Assembly (NCBI GenBank): GCA_028279515.1
Contig: JANQNQ010000006.1
Span: forward strand, 1 to 64,000
Origin: Flavobacteriaceae bacterium
GTDB taxonomy: Bacteria; Bacteroidota; Bacteroidia; Flavobacteriales; Flavobacteriaceae
Reading direction: 5' to 3'
DNA length: 64,000 nt
Made by a program: the position numbers and the translations under genes
Shown: positions 18,914 to 27,348 of the stretch, in pieces
Layout: each line of letters opens with the position of its first letter
Position numbering within the stretch: the stretch's first letter is position 1
Notes under the pieces: generated by a model
Told to the model about the DNA's origin: nothing
Seen by the model: the letters and a program-made list of their open reading frames with translations, nothing else
Database searches by the model: none

Positions 18914-19882
18914 ATGCAACTTCAAACCCATATACCATTAGAGCCCATTAGCAATCCCATTGATTACGAATCGAAGGTACTGTTGTTGGGCTCCTGTTTT
19001 TCTCAAAATATAGGAGACAAGCTTTCGTATTTCAAGTTTCAATCCGTAAAGAATCCGTTTGGTGTTCTCTTTCACCCTGTGGCGATCGAAAATTTGATAA
19101 CGAAAGCTATTAATGAGGAAACCTATTCACAGAAGGACGTTTTTTTCTTGAATGAACGCTGGCATTGCTTTGATGCACATTCTGTATTAAGTGATGTTTC
19201 TAAAGAGCAATTGCTAACCAAACTGAATAACGCCGTTTCTGAAACAAGCAAGCAATTACATCGGGCATCACATATAATCATCACTTTGGGAACGGCTTGG
19301 GCCTATCGCCATATTGAAACCGATCGGTTCGTTGCCAATTGCCATAAAGTTCCGCAGAAAAAGTTCACGAAACAATTACTTACTGTCGAAGAAGTTGTGG
19401 CCTCGTTAGAACGAATGACTGCCTTGATAAAAAGTATCAATGCCAAGATCAATGTGCTTTTTACGGTATCGCCAGTTCGTCATATCAAGGATGGGTTTAT
19501 CGAAAATCAACAAAGCAAGGCCCACTTACTTGCTGCGGTTCATGAAGTGATAGACCGCAACGTAAAATGGTTTCCGCAACGAAGAAGAGGAAATTATTTT
19601 CCGGCGTATGAGATCATGATGGATGAACTTAGAGACTATCGTTTTTACGCAGAAGATATGGTGCATCCAAACCAGTTAGGAATCGACTATATATGGGAAA
19701 AGTTTCAGCAAGTCTGGATCGCTTCCGAAGCAAAAGAAACGATGAAAACGGTGGATGCTATTCAAAAAGGAATGCAGCACCGTCCGTTCAACCCCAATAG
19801 CGAACAACATCAAGCCTTCCTTCAACAATTAGAAGAAAAGAAAACTCGATTAAAGGAAAAGTATTCTCATATCATGTTTTAA
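18914..19882 (+). CDS. GSCFA domain protein
   Basis: A 322-residue cytoplasmic protein whose N terminus carries the family signature (LLGSCFSQNIGDKLSYFKF, residues 24-42). Later conserved phrases include ITLGTAWAYRH and VSPVRHIKDGF, and DMVHPNQLG near residue 250. GSCFA proteins look like SGNH/GDSL-type hydrolases, with GSCFS as the serine block and a DxxHP block near the C terminus. No substrate is known. The gene starts 30 bp after alaS on the same strand and may be cotranscribed with it. The family is almost confined to Bacteroidota and a few proteobacteria. Confidence 0.9.
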   Translation: MQLQTHIPLEPISNPIDYESKVLLLGSCFSQNIGDKLSYFKFQSVKNPFGVLFHPVAIENLITKAINEETYSQKDVFFLNERWHCFDAHSVLSDVSKEQLLTKLNNAVSETSKQLHRASHIIITLGTAWAYRHIETDRFVANCHKVPQKKFTKQLLTVEEVVASLERMTALIKSINAKINVLFTVSPVRHIKDGFIENQQSKAHLLAAVHEVIDRNVKWFPQRRRGNYFPAYEIMMDELRDYRFYAEDMVHPNQLGIDYIWEKFQQVWIASEAKETMKTVDAIQKGMQHRPFNPNSEQHQAFLQQLEEKKTRLKEKYSHIMF

Positions 19883-19961
19883 CCACTAATCCACGAACAT
19901 GTATGTAGTGTTAGGCTCTAACGGTTGAATGAAAAATTCAAAATGTAAAAGTACTAGGTTC

Positions 19962-20016
19962 GACTACCGACTACCGACTACCGACTACCGACTACCGACT
20001 ACCGACTACCGACTAC
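19962..20016. repeat. Heptanucleotide tandem array, unit GACTACC
   Basis: Seven perfect GACTACC copies (19962-20010) and a partial eighth. It is followed by AT-rich phrases (ACTTAATACTTTGTACT, ATACTCAGTACTCAG) that recur at about 157-175 and 34980-35000. It lies between the GSCFA and DUF4230 genes. Confidence 0.97.
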
Positions 20017-20107
20017 TTAATACTTAATACTTTGTACTCTGTACTAATATCTCACATCTCAATACTCAGTACTCAGAAATATCGTAACTTTCTGCAAAAA
20101 CAAGTCC

Positions 20108-20728
20108 ATGCGCAAAGTACTTTTTGGAATCATCATTACCCTACTGTTGCTTTTGCTATTTCAGTATTGGCAAAACCAAAAGGACGCACAACAAACCACT
20201 TTCGAAAGCACGCAACTTATCCAGCAGCAGATTGAGAATGTAGGCAAACTTGTTGTCACAGAAGGACATTTTTCGGAGGTGTATAACTACAAGGACCAAG
20301 ACAATTATTTAGGGGACATGCTTACATTCGAAAAGAAGGCCTTAGTGGTCATCAATGCTGAGGTAACCGTAGGTTTTGATTTAAGCAAGTTGAATTATTC
20401 AATTGACGAAGAAAACAAGGTGCTACGCATAACGAACATTCCCGAAGAGGAGATCAATATTGACCCGACCATCAAGTTTTACGATATTGACCAAAGTGTC
20501 TTTAATCCATTTACGGGTGAAGATTACAATAGAATCCAACAACGCGTTAGGGCAGAGTTGAAAAAGAAGATCGAGGCATCCGGCCTAAAAACAAACGCTA
20601 AGAATCGTTTGATAAGCGAACTTTCAAAATTCTACATACTCACCAATTCGTTGGGATGGACCTTGGAGTATAACCAAAACCCAATTTCAGAATTAGAGGC
20701 CCTTAAAAGTTTAGAACTGTTGGATTAA
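20108..20728 (+). CDS. DUF4230 domain protein
   Basis: A 206-residue protein with one N-terminal membrane helix (residues about 4-20, LFGIIITLLLLLLFQYW). A DUF4230 domain follows, containing KLVVTEGHFSEVYNY and a block on conversion of acidic residues and lysines (VNAEVTVGFDLSKLNYSID-like). DUF4230 proteins are single-pass, outward-facing proteins of unknown role, widespread in Bacteroidota and Firmicutes. Its stop overlaps the stop of the convergent rhodanese gene by 4 bp, so there is no room for a separate terminator. Confidence 0.85.
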   Translation: MRKVLFGIIITLLLLLLFQYWQNQKDAQQTTFESTQLIQQQIENVGKLVVTEGHFSEVYNYKDQDNYLGDMLTFEKKALVVINAEVTVGFDLSKLNYSIDEENKVLRITNIPEEEINIDPTIKFYDIDQSVFNPFTGEDYNRIQQRVRAELKKKIEASGLKTNAKNRLISELSKFYILTNSLGWTLEYNQNPISELEALKSLELLD

Positions 20729-21042
20729 TCCAACTTTTCAAGTCTTCCAAAAAGCCGAATATATCCACCGCCATTCATGGCCTCAATACCGTTGGCCTTA
20801 AGCATGGCTTTTGCGCTTCCACTTCTAACGCCACTAGCACAACAGGTGATAACAGGTTTGTTCCACTTTTTGATTTCGCTAATGCGCCCCTGAAGCTGTT
20901 GTATTGGGATGTTCTTGGAGCCAGGGATGGCACCTCCTTCATATTCTCCTTTGGTACGAACGTCTAAAATGACAGCGCCTCTAGAAGTAAAATCTTTGAC
21001 CTTTTGGTCTTTGTTTCCGAATAAAAAACTAAATATTCCCAT
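20725..21042 (-). CDS. Single-domain rhodanese-like protein
   Basis: A 105-residue rhodanese domain. It has the AVILDVRTKGEYEGGAIPGS entry motif and an active-site loop CASGVRSG with the catalytic cysteine at residue 68 (adjacent C67). Such proteins carry sulfane sulfur or act as sulfurtransferases. There is no signal peptide; the start MGIFSFLFGNK is typical of cytoplasmic flavobacterial rhodaneses. It lies 5 bp downstream of the aromatic amino acid hydroxylase and is probably the second gene of that unit, although no shared role is evident. Confidence 0.9.
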   Translation of the reverse strand: MGIFSFLFGNKDQKVKDFTSRGAVILDVRTKGEYEGGAIPGSKNIPIQQLQGRISEIKKWNKPVITCCASGVRSGSAKAMLKANGIEAMNGGGYIRLFGRLEKLD

Positions 21043-21047
21043 GGTAG

Positions 21048-22814
21048 TTAGAGTGATAAGGTAGTTGTTGATGTTGCTATTGAAATGCCGTCATCTACAA
21101 GATGAGCGATTTTAGGACGACGCGTTTTTATGTCTTCAAGGTGTTCCCAAACCTCGGTTTTTAGGTCGCAATCTTCCTGCTGAAGCAACTCAAAGATTTC
21201 TAACGGAAGTAACCAATCGTTAGGGTCTTCAATCCGAATTGTTTCAAATATTTTGGTGAGGGCGGCAAGATTGACCGTGTTCTCTTCCCGGATCTCTCGA
21301 ATGTTAGCGTACAGGATTTCCAATCCAATTTCTCTAGGATCCTTCTCTGGTTTCACAGTTACGGTCTTTGAGACATGATGTAACAGGTTAAAAGAGCGAT
21401 AATCGGCAGGGCCCGCAAAGGCTGAAACGATTTCTTTCCCAACGGCCAGATCAAAGGTCCCCCATTCGGGTTTAAAGAGGAATTCGTCCTTGTATTTTAC
21501 AGTGCAATCGGTAAACTGGATCAAGATCAGCTTGCCACCAAGGTTACGCATGCCAGTAATGTTGAGCCCTTCAACAGTAATGCCGCTTTCGTATTCGAAG
21601 GCGATGCGTTTTCCGTCATAAAAATTATACGCCTGAAGGTCCCTTGGTCCCATATCTTCAATGGCCAGATTGATGCCTTTGAGCTTTCCGATGGGAGAGC
21701 TAAAACCGTCAGGGTGGGTGATGGTTCCGTGTCCGATGAGTTCCTTTTCACGATAGGCAAGCGCTGTCGGGCCTTCGGTTTGAAAAAAGACCACTTCATT
21801 GTCCTCATTCTTGATCATTCGCGTGAAGATACCAGATATTTGTAATCCAGTCGTCAACTCAATGGTTCCTAAGCTTTTAGACTCGATCAGTTTGGCCAGT
21901 CCTTTGTGTCCACCGGTACGCAGCGCCATAGTGTTAGCAAACTCTTCGAGCACCTCACATAAATAAGCGAAATCAGGTGTAACGAACAATTGAGGTTGTG
22001 GTTTGGTGATATCAAAGTCTTGATAGGCCGCCTTGATCGTGTACGGCAGTTTTTTCACATTATCTGTGAGGCACCATTGGCTCTCTCCGATAGAAGAAAG
22101 AAGTCCAGCGCCGTATATTTTTGGGTCGTCCATCTCGCCAACAAGCCCATATTCGACGGTCCACCAATGAAGATTTCGAATCAAAGACATTTCAGAAGGC
22201 GCTACTTTTTTAGCTTGAAGGATTTCAACTTCTCTTTCTGCTTCCTCAATTTTGTGCGCCGGAGTTCCTGGAGCTTCCTTAAGGATAGAAAGCAGGCGCA
22301 CGGCTTCATACATTTCATGGTCGTGGGACGATAGGATGGCTTTGCTACCAACCTCGCCAAAACGACGTAAGTATTCAGCGTAGTCCGGACTCGCAATAAT
22401 GGGCGCATGTCCAGCTCCTTCATGAATGATGTCAGGAGCAGGCGTGTACTCAATATTTTCAAGCTGCCTAATGTCTGAAGCGATTACCAAAACTTTATAA
22501 GCCTGAAACTCCATAAAGGCATTGGGAGGAATGAAACCATCTACAGCAACCGCTGCCCAGCCAATTTCCTTGAGAATACGATTCATGCCGTACATACTCG
22601 GAATTCGGTCTATTGAGATTCCCGTCTTGTTAAGTCCTTCGGCATAAGAGCTGTGAGCCACTTTGCTCAAATAGGAGAGGTTCTTGCGCATTACATAACG
22701 CCACACCGCCTGGTTGATGGGCGTATATTCGTTGTAATTTTGCGGCTTGATAAACTGTTTTAAATGGGGAGGCAGCCTATCAATAAGTTCGTTTGATTCT
22801 ATTTTAAGGGTCAT
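21048..22814 (-). CDS. Aromatic amino acid hydroxylase (phenylalanine 4-monooxygenase-like), long form
   Basis: A 588-residue protein of the pterin-dependent hydroxylase family. Iron ligands are predicted at H131 and H136 (IIHEGAGHAP) and E221 (WTVEYGL). The 85-residue gap between H136 and E221 is about twice that of classical phenylalanine hydroxylases, because of a helical charged insertion (about 160-205). A C-terminal region of about 300 residues is absent from small bacterial PhhA (about 270-300 residues). It probably converts phenylalanine to tyrosine with tetrahydropterin and oxygen; the pterin recycling enzyme is not nearby. It lies beside the paa cluster, divergent from its TetR gene, which suggests shared control or pathway. 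Confidence 0.85.
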   Translation of the reverse strand: MTLKIESNELIDRLPPHLKQFIKPQNYNEYTPINQAVWRYVMRKNLSYLSKVAHSSYAEGLNKTGISIDRIPSMYGMNRILKEIGWAAVAVDGFIPPNAFMEFQAYKVLVIASDIRQLENIEYTPAPDIIHEGAGHAPIIASPDYAEYLRRFGEVGSKAILSSHDHEMYEAVRLLSILKEAPGTPAHKIEEAEREVEILQAKKVAPSEMSLIRNLHWWTVEYGLVGEMDDPKIYGAGLLSSIGESQWCLTDNVKKLPYTIKAAYQDFDITKPQPQLFVTPDFAYLCEVLEEFANTMALRTGGHKGLAKLIESKSLGTIELTTGLQISGIFTRMIKNEDNEVVFFQTEGPTALAYREKELIGHGTITHPDGFSSPIGKLKGINLAIEDMGPRDLQAYNFYDGKRIAFEYESGITVEGLNITGMRNLGGKLILIQFTDCTVKYKDEFLFKPEWGTFDLAVGKEIVSAFAGPADYRSFNLLHHVSKTVTVKPEKDPREIGLEILYANIREIREENTVNLAALTKIFETIRIEDPNDWLLPLEIFELLQQEDCDLKTEVWEHLEDIKTRRPKIAHLVDDGISIATSTTTLSL

Positions 22815-22887
22815 GATAAGATTTTTATAAGGTAAAATTATGAAATATTATACCGCAAAACACATCGAATTTGTTGGTTTTTTTAGG

Positions 22888-23044
22888 AGTGATCTATACT
22901 TTTTGGGTTGAAGCGAAAATTAGACGTTTTGCGTTCATACGAAAGCTTTTTTGAGTTGTATAGCCGGGCTACGCGGCAAGAAAAAGGTCAAATATGGGTG
23001 CAAAACGGTCATTTTTTAACCAATTTGGAAAAGTTTAGATCACT
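22888..23044. repeat. 157-bp imperfect palindrome between the hydroxylase and TetR genes
   Basis: The two 78-base arms are centred exactly on base 22966 (TAGCC-G-GGCTA). Compared without gaps, 47 of 78 positions pair by Watson-Crick rules and about 11 more as G-T wobbles on the plus strand. The ends are a perfect 9-bp inverted repeat (AGTGATCTA/TAGATCACT), and CGTTTTGC/GCAAAACG is matched inside. It fills most of the divergent promoter region. It may be an old MITE-like element or a structured regulatory region. No target-site duplication is visible. Confidence 0.8.
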
Positions 23045-23065
23045 TCATAGTATATTCGTTGGCCT

Positions 23066-23638
23066 ATGAGAGGAAAAGAGCGAAAAATAGAGATTGTAAA
23101 AGCAGCTTCCAAACTCTTCAAAGAAAGAGGGTTTAGTGCCGTCACTATGCGAGATCTGGCACAAGAAATGGGGATTAAAGCCGCCAGTTTGTACAATCAT
23201 ATTCAGTCAAAAGATGAGATTCTCTCGTTAGTTGTGATGAAAGTGGCCAAAGAATTCGATGATGCCATGAACAGCATTGTGGTGATGCAGGCTACACCTT
23301 CAGAAAAGTTAAAGCGAATTATTGAGACCCACGTCGCAATATCGATTCGCAATGAAGATGCCATGGCTTCCGTAAACAACGATTGGATGCATTTGAGCGC
23401 TCCAGACATTGAAGACTTTATGAAGATGCGCACCGACTATGAGGGCAATGTGCGAAGAACAATACAAGAAGGCATAGAAAAAGGCGAGATTCGACCTCAA
23501 GACCCAGAAATGATGCTTTTCTCATTGCTTTCAACCCTGAACACCTTGTATTTGTGGTACGCAAAAAGGGAAGTGAAAGACATTGACCAACTTACTCAAG
23601 AGATGACACAGATTCTGTTAAAAGGAGTGCTTAAATAG
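23066..23638 (+). CDS. TetR/AcrR-family regulator, likely PaaR-type repressor of the paa operon
   Basis: A 190-residue protein with an N-terminal TetR helix-turn-helix (residues about 5-55; SAVTMRDLAQEMGIKAASLY). The C-terminal ligand domain is all-helical. It directly precedes paaE, with a TetR-style perfect palindrome in the 77-bp gap. TetR regulators called PaaR control paa genes in Thermus and other bacteria that lack PaaX, releasing DNA on binding phenylacetyl-CoA. That this protein does so is inferred from position and the operator. Its own promoter probably lies within or next to the 157-bp palindrome. Confidence 0.85.
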   Translation: MRGKERKIEIVKAASKLFKERGFSAVTMRDLAQEMGIKAASLYNHIQSKDEILSLVVMKVAKEFDDAMNSIVVMQATPSEKLKRIIETHVAISIRNEDAMASVNNDWMHLSAPDIEDFMKMRTDYEGNVRRTIQEGIEKGEIRPQDPEMMLFSLLSTLNTLYLWYAKREVKDIDQLTQEMTQILLKGVLK

Positions 23639-23652
23639 ACGGCGCTTTTTTA

Positions 23653-23684
23653 TTTGCACATTAAACTAACATTTGTTAGTTTTG
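23653..23684 (+). promoter_or_regulatory. paaE promoter with overlapping TetR operator
   Basis: TTG at 23654-23656 and TAGTTTTG at 23677-23684 fit the -33/-7 consensus with a 20-bp spacer. A perfect palindrome, AAACTAAC-ATTT-GTTAGTTT (23663-23682), covers the spacer and most of the -7 element. A bound dimer would block the polymerase. I found no second copy of this palindrome upstream of the other genes in the window. Confidence 0.75.
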
Positions 23685-23715
23685 GAAGGAATAATTTCAA
23701 GTATATTTATTGTAA

Positions 23716-24789
23716 ATGACTGATTTTCATAAAATAACAGTTTCTGATGTAACAAAAGAAACCAGTGATTGTGCAGTGTTGACCTTTGATGTGCCAGAAA
23801 ACCTGAAAGAAGAGTTTGCCTTTAAACAAGGGCAACATCTTACTTTAAGGGCCATGATCAATGACGAAGATGTGCGTAGATCGTACTCTTTGTGTTCGAG
23901 CCCATTAGAAGGAAAATGGAAAGTGGCGGTGAAGCGTATTCCAGGCGGAAGATTTTCAACTTTTGCCAACACAGCACTAAAGGCGGGAGATACGCTAGAT
24001 CTGATGGCGCCCACAGGGCATTTCTTCGTAGAATGCGAGGCGGCATCAGCCAAGAATTATGTAGCTTTTGCTGCCGGAAGCGGGATTACACCGATCCTGT
24101 CGATTATAAAGACGCATTTGGCTGTAGAGCCCGACAGTACGTTTACCTTATTTTACTTGAATCGCACGGTAAAATCGATTATCTTTAAAGAAGAGATAGA
24201 AGCGTTGCGAAACACCTATTTCGGGCGTTTTCAAGTGTTCTATTTGCTAACAAAAGAACAGCGAGACATCCCATTGTTAAACGGAAGGTTTACTTCGGAA
24301 AAGTTACAGGAGATAACCGAAAAGTTGATAGATGTTGAAGCGACTGATGAATGTTTCATCTGCGGGCCCGAACAAATGATATTCTTGATCAGAGATGAGA
24401 TGGTAGGCGCAGGGATGCCGGAAGAGAACGTGCATTTCGAATTGTTTGGTACAGGCAATTCTGAAGAAGACCAAGAACATATCGCCGAAGTGCTAGAGCA
24501 CCAGGCCGATCATACCGACGTCATGATTATTGACGGCGGAAAAGAATTCCATTTTGAGATGGAAGAAGACCATGACAATATTCTCGATGCAGCCTTGGCA
24601 GCAGGAGCTGATCTTCCATTTGCTTGTAAAGGAGGTGTATGTAGCACCTGTAAATGCCAAATAAAAGAAGGAACGGTCGAGATGAAGATCAATTACGCTC
24701 TTGAAAAAGACGAAGTAGAAAATGGCTTTGTGTTATCCTGCCAAGCCGTTCCAACGTCAGAAAAAGTAGTCGTCGACTTTGACGTCTAG
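23716..24789 (+). CDS. paaE: Phenylacetyl-CoA epoxidase, reductase subunit PaaE
   Basis: A 357-residue ferredoxin-NADP reductase that passes electrons from NADPH through FAD and a 2Fe-2S cluster to the diiron oxygenase PaaA. The FAD domain (residues 1-105) has RRSYSLCSS and the nucleotide domain has AGSGITPILSI. The C-terminal plant-type ferredoxin domain has cysteines C304, C309, C312 and C342 (ACKGGVCSTCKC, then LSCQ). Here it is the first structural gene, whereas E. coli places it fifth. The order paaE-ABCD is common in Bacteroidota. It follows the TetR operator. Confidence 0.96.
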   Translation: MTDFHKITVSDVTKETSDCAVLTFDVPENLKEEFAFKQGQHLTLRAMINDEDVRRSYSLCSSPLEGKWKVAVKRIPGGRFSTFANTALKAGDTLDLMAPTGHFFVECEAASAKNYVAFAAGSGITPILSIIKTHLAVEPDSTFTLFYLNRTVKSIIFKEEIEALRNTYFGRFQVFYLLTKEQRDIPLLNGRFTSEKLQEITEKLIDVEATDECFICGPEQMIFLIRDEMVGAGMPEENVHFELFGTGNSEEDQEHIAEVLEHQADHTDVMIIDGGKEFHFEMEEDHDNILDAALAAGADLPFACKGGVCSTCKCQIKEGTVEMKINYALEKDEVENGFVLSCQAVPTSEKVVVDFDV

Positions 24790-24797
24790 TGTTTGTC

Positions 24798-24860
24798 ACT
24801 CCGAGCGCAGTCGAGGAGCCAGCGCAGTCGAGGGATGGGCAAGCAAAAAATGAATAGAAG
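24798..24860. repeat. Interspersed repeat, paaE-paaA spacer
   Basis: Two copies of the GAGCGCAGTCGAG core (24802-24815, and a slightly degraded one at 24821-24832). The first is flanked by CTCC/GGAG arms. They run into GGGCAAGCAAAAAATGAA, the right half of the terminal hairpin seen in the other paa spacers. Confidence 0.8.
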
Positions 24861-24880
24861 AACATTAAAAAAATGTTACT

Positions 24881-25837
24881 ATGAGTGAAGAACAGATCAA
24901 AAACCTAGAAGCCGAATTCGAAGCGCGTATAGCACGCGACGAAAAGATCGAGCCGAAAGATTGGATGCCAGAGAAGTATCGAAAGACGCACATACGTCAG
25001 ATATCACAGCACGCCCATTCAGAGATTGTCGGGATGTTACCCGAAGGAAACTGGATCACACGAGCACCATCGTTACGAAGAAAAGTGGCATTGTTAGCCA
25101 AAGTTCAGGATGAAGCCGGACACGGATTGTATCTATATAGTGCTTGCGAAACATTAGGTATTTCAAGAGAAGAGCTTTACGAGCAATTACATACAGGAAA
25201 GGCGAAATACTCAAGTATTTTTAATTACCCAACAGTCACTTGGGCCGATATTGGGGCCATCGGATGGTTGGTAGATGGAGCTGCGATCATTAATCAAGTG
25301 CCACTCTGTAACACTTCATTCGGGCCTTATGCTCGTGCCATGGTTCGTGTTTGTAAGGAGGAAAGCTTTCACCAACGCCAAGGATTTGAGATTATGATCA
25401 AATTGGCCGAAGGCTCGCCAGAGCAGAAAGAAATGGCACAAGACGCCTTAAATCGCTGGTGGTGGCCATCGTTGATGATGTTTGGTCCAACCGACGCCGA
25501 ATCAGTGCACACCGAACAATCCATGAAATGGAAACTCAAAAGAAAGACCAATGACGAATTGCGCCAACAATTCATTGATCAAACCGTACCGCAAGCAGAA
25601 CTTATCGGACTTACCGTTCCAGACCCAGATTTAAAATGGAACGAAGAAAAAGGAGGGTACGATTTTGGAGCTATTGATTGGGACGAGTTCTGGCAAGTGG
25701 TCAAAGGACACGGTCCGTGTAACAAAGAGCGCATGAATGCGCGTGTAGGAGCATGGGAACGCGGCGCTTGGGTACGAGAAGCAGCCATGACCTACGCCGA
25801 AAAACAAGAGAATCGAAAAGTAAGCAAGGCAGTATAA
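24881..25837 (+). CDS. paaA: Phenylacetyl-CoA epoxidase catalytic subunit PaaA
   Basis: A 318-residue ferritin-like diiron protein. It inserts one oxygen atom into the ring of phenylacetyl-CoA to form the 1,2-epoxide. Diiron ligand motifs are visible as KVQDEAGHG (residue about 75) and [15 protein letters not shown] (about 164). The CoA-binding and C-terminal regions match the family, and length is standard (309-330). It forms the PaaAC core with PaaC, with PaaB bridging and PaaE donating electrons. The ATG follows a spacer containing interspersed repeats. Confidence 0.97.
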   Translation: MSEEQIKNLEAEFEARIARDEKIEPKDWMPEKYRKTHIRQISQHAHSEIVGMLPEGNWITRAPSLRRKVALLAKVQDEAGHGLYLYSACETLGISREELYEQLHTGKAKYSSIFNYPTVTWADIGAIGWLVDGAAIINQVPLCNTSFGPYARAMVRVCKEESFHQRQGFEIMIKLAEGSPEQKEMAQDALNRWWWPSLMMFGPTDAESVHTEQSMKWKLKRKTNDELRQQFIDQTVPQAELIGLTVPDPDLKWNEEKGGYDFGAIDWDEFWQVVKGHGPCNKERMNARVGAWERGAWVREAAMTYAEKQENRKVSKAV

Positions 25838-25843
25838 TACGAT

Positions 25844-26036
25844 ATCAATGCAGAGCATTGAAAACTCAAGGTGCAGAATATGAAAATCAAATCGTTAAGA
25901 ATTTCCGAAGCCTTGGAGGAAATTTAGATTTTATTTTTCGGTTTTGCGGAGCAAAAATTCCTCAGCTTGAGGGTCCTTTTTTGATTCGTCATCCCGAGCG
26001 CAGTCGAGGGATGGACGAGCAAAAGAAATGAACATA
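25844..26036. repeat. Composite fold-back repeat, paaA-paaB spacer
   Basis: The spacer starts ATCAATGCAGAGCATTGAAA and contains GAATATGAAAATCAAATCG, AAGCCTTGGA and ATTTAGATTTTATTTTTCGG. This order of blocks is repeated in the paaH-paaI spacer (30240-30415). The end carries a GAGCGCAGTCGAG core (25995-26008) in CATCCC/GGGATG arms, set in the loop of the terminal hairpin, then GACGAGCAAAAGAAATGAA. Confidence 0.85.
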
Positions 26037-26064
26037 AAGAACATCAAGTTTAATTTAAAAGATA

Positions 26065-26078
26065 CCCGCCGTTGCGGG
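26065..26078 (+). promoter_or_regulatory. Small hairpin just upstream of paaB
   Basis: CCCGC-CGTT-GCGGG ends 7 bp before the paaB ATG. In RNA this would be a stable 5-bp stem next to the ribosome entry site and could tune translation of paaB. No direct evidence for such a role. Confidence 0.4.
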
Positions 26079-26085
26079 CAACACT

Positions 26086-26370
26086 ATGAAAAAAAACTGG
26101 CCCCTTTGGGAAGTATTCGTTCGAAGTAAGAACGGTCTAGAGCACCGTCATTTTGGAAGCCTTCATGCGGCCGATACCGAGATGGCCATTCAGAATGCAC
26201 GCGATGTGTACACAAGAAGAAACGAAGGTGTGAGCATTTGGGTGGTAGAGTCAAAGCATATTTCTGCGTCAAACCCAGAAGAAAGTGGAGAGCTATTCGA
26301 ACCCGCAAAAGACAAGGTGTATAGACACCCCACCTTTTACAATTTACCCGATGAGGTAAAACACATGTAA
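26086..26370 (+). CDS. paaB: Phenylacetyl-CoA epoxidase subunit PaaB
   Basis: A 94-residue protein that matches PaaB over its whole length. It opens NWPLWEVFVRSKNGLEHRHFG, continues SLHAADTEMAIQNARDVYTRR, and later has IWVVESKHI. PaaB bridges PaaAC heterodimers into the active complex and is needed for activity with PaaE. The usual size is about 95 residues. The ATG at 26086 follows a small hairpin. Repeat-rich spacers of about 250 and 220 bp on either side are unusual for subunits of one complex. Confidence 0.96.
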   Translation: MKKNWPLWEVFVRSKNGLEHRHFGSLHAADTEMAIQNARDVYTRRNEGVSIWVVESKHISASNPEESGELFEPAKDKVYRHPTFYNLPDEVKHM

Positions 26371-26412
26371 ATACCCGCGCTCGGAAGTGGGAGAAAATGA
26401 TTGAATGAGTGT

Positions 26413-26577
26413 TCCTTTTCCGCAGAATAGATGCACAAAAGCTCCGAGATTCAGGAGAACGAAGTTCGACGCGGAGTTTTGAAATCGGTTTTTCAGCAAG
26501 CTGAAAAAATTCCTTGGAAAAGGCGTCTTTTTCTTTGATTCGTTTCTTTTGGACGAGCAAAAGAAATGAATAATAAA
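26413..26577. repeat. Composite fold-back repeat, paaB-paaC spacer
   Basis: The outer arms CCTTTTCC and GGAAAAGG enclose a stem CTCCG/CGGAG, a small GAAC-GAA-GTTC hairpin and a TTTTTCAGC/GCTGAAAAA hairpin. A terminal hairpin TTCGTTTCTTTTG/CAAAAGAAATGAA follows. The paaI-paaJ spacer (30918-31090) has the same plan with compensatory changes: CTGCG/CGCAG and GTTC-GAA-GAAC. Confidence 0.87.
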
Positions 26578-26589
26578 AAAAGAAGAATT

Positions 26590-27345
26590 ATGAAGAACAA
26601 AAACCTATATAACTACATCCTCGGTATCGCCGACAATGCACTGATCTTAGGTCAGCGATTAGGCGAACTTTGCGGTCACGGTCCAAGTTTAGAGACCGAT
26701 ATAGCCTGCACCAATATTTCGTTAGACTTGTTGGGGCAAACACGCAGTTACTTTCAATATGCTGGCCAGGTGGCAGGCGATGATAGAACTGAGGATGATA
26801 TTGCATTTCTTAGAAAAGAGCGTGAGTATGTAAATGTACTTTTAGCAGAACAGCCCAACAAAGATTTCGCCCATATCATGATGCGCCAATTTTTGTTCGA
26901 TAGTTTTCATCTACGTTTACTAAGTGCGTTGCAACACAGCAAGGATGAAACCCTTGCAGCAATTGCCAAAAAAGGCATCAAAGAAGTGAGCTATCACCAT
27001 CGTTTCTCATCAGATTGGGTGTTACGATTAGGAGATGGAACCGAAGAAAGCCATAAGCGAACGCAAGATGCGCTAGACACCTTTTGGCAGTATACCAATG
27101 AGCTTTTTCAACTTACCGAAGCCGATAAAGCAATGATCGCTGAAGGAGTCGGTGTAGATACCTCGACTTTCAAAGAAGCGTATTACAAGGAAGTGACGGC
27201 GTTACTCGAAGAAGCAACATTGACTGTTCCCGAGACCAAATGGTTTCAAAAAGGAGGCAAACAAGGGATGCACACAGAACACATGGGATATTTGTTAGCA
27301 GACTTGCAATACATGCAACGTGCCTATCCAAATATGAAGTGGTAA
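26590..27345 (+). CDS. paaC: Phenylacetyl-CoA epoxidase structural subunit PaaC
   Basis: A 251-residue ferritin-like protein related to PaaA but without a diiron centre. It stabilises PaaA and forms the PaaAC core. Signatures include YILGIADNALILGQRLGELC, CTNISLDLLGQTRS, VSYHHRFSSDWVLRLGDGTE and MHTEHMGYLL. The frame also contains an upstream ATG (26566), but it lies in the repeat hairpin and adds only MNNKKRRI. The ATG at 26590 (MKNKNLYNYILG) is preferred. paaD starts 3 bp after its stop, the tightest junction in the operon. Confidence 0.95.
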   Translation: MKNKNLYNYILGIADNALILGQRLGELCGHGPSLETDIACTNISLDLLGQTRSYFQYAGQVAGDDRTEDDIAFLRKEREYVNVLLAEQPNKDFAHIMMRQFLFDSFHLRLLSALQHSKDETLAAIAKKGIKEVSYHHRFSSDWVLRLGDGTEESHKRTQDALDTFWQYTNELFQLTEADKAMIAEGVGVDTSTFKEAYYKEVTALLEEATLTVPETKWFQKGGKQGMHTEHMGYLLADLQYMQRAYPNMKW

Positions 27346-27348
27346 TCA

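Noticed and set aside
26084-26560. Long minus-strand frame (158 codons) over paaB and its downstream spacer
   Set aside because: It runs through the fold-back repeat and antisense to paaB, has no family signature or start context, and its composition follows the repeat.
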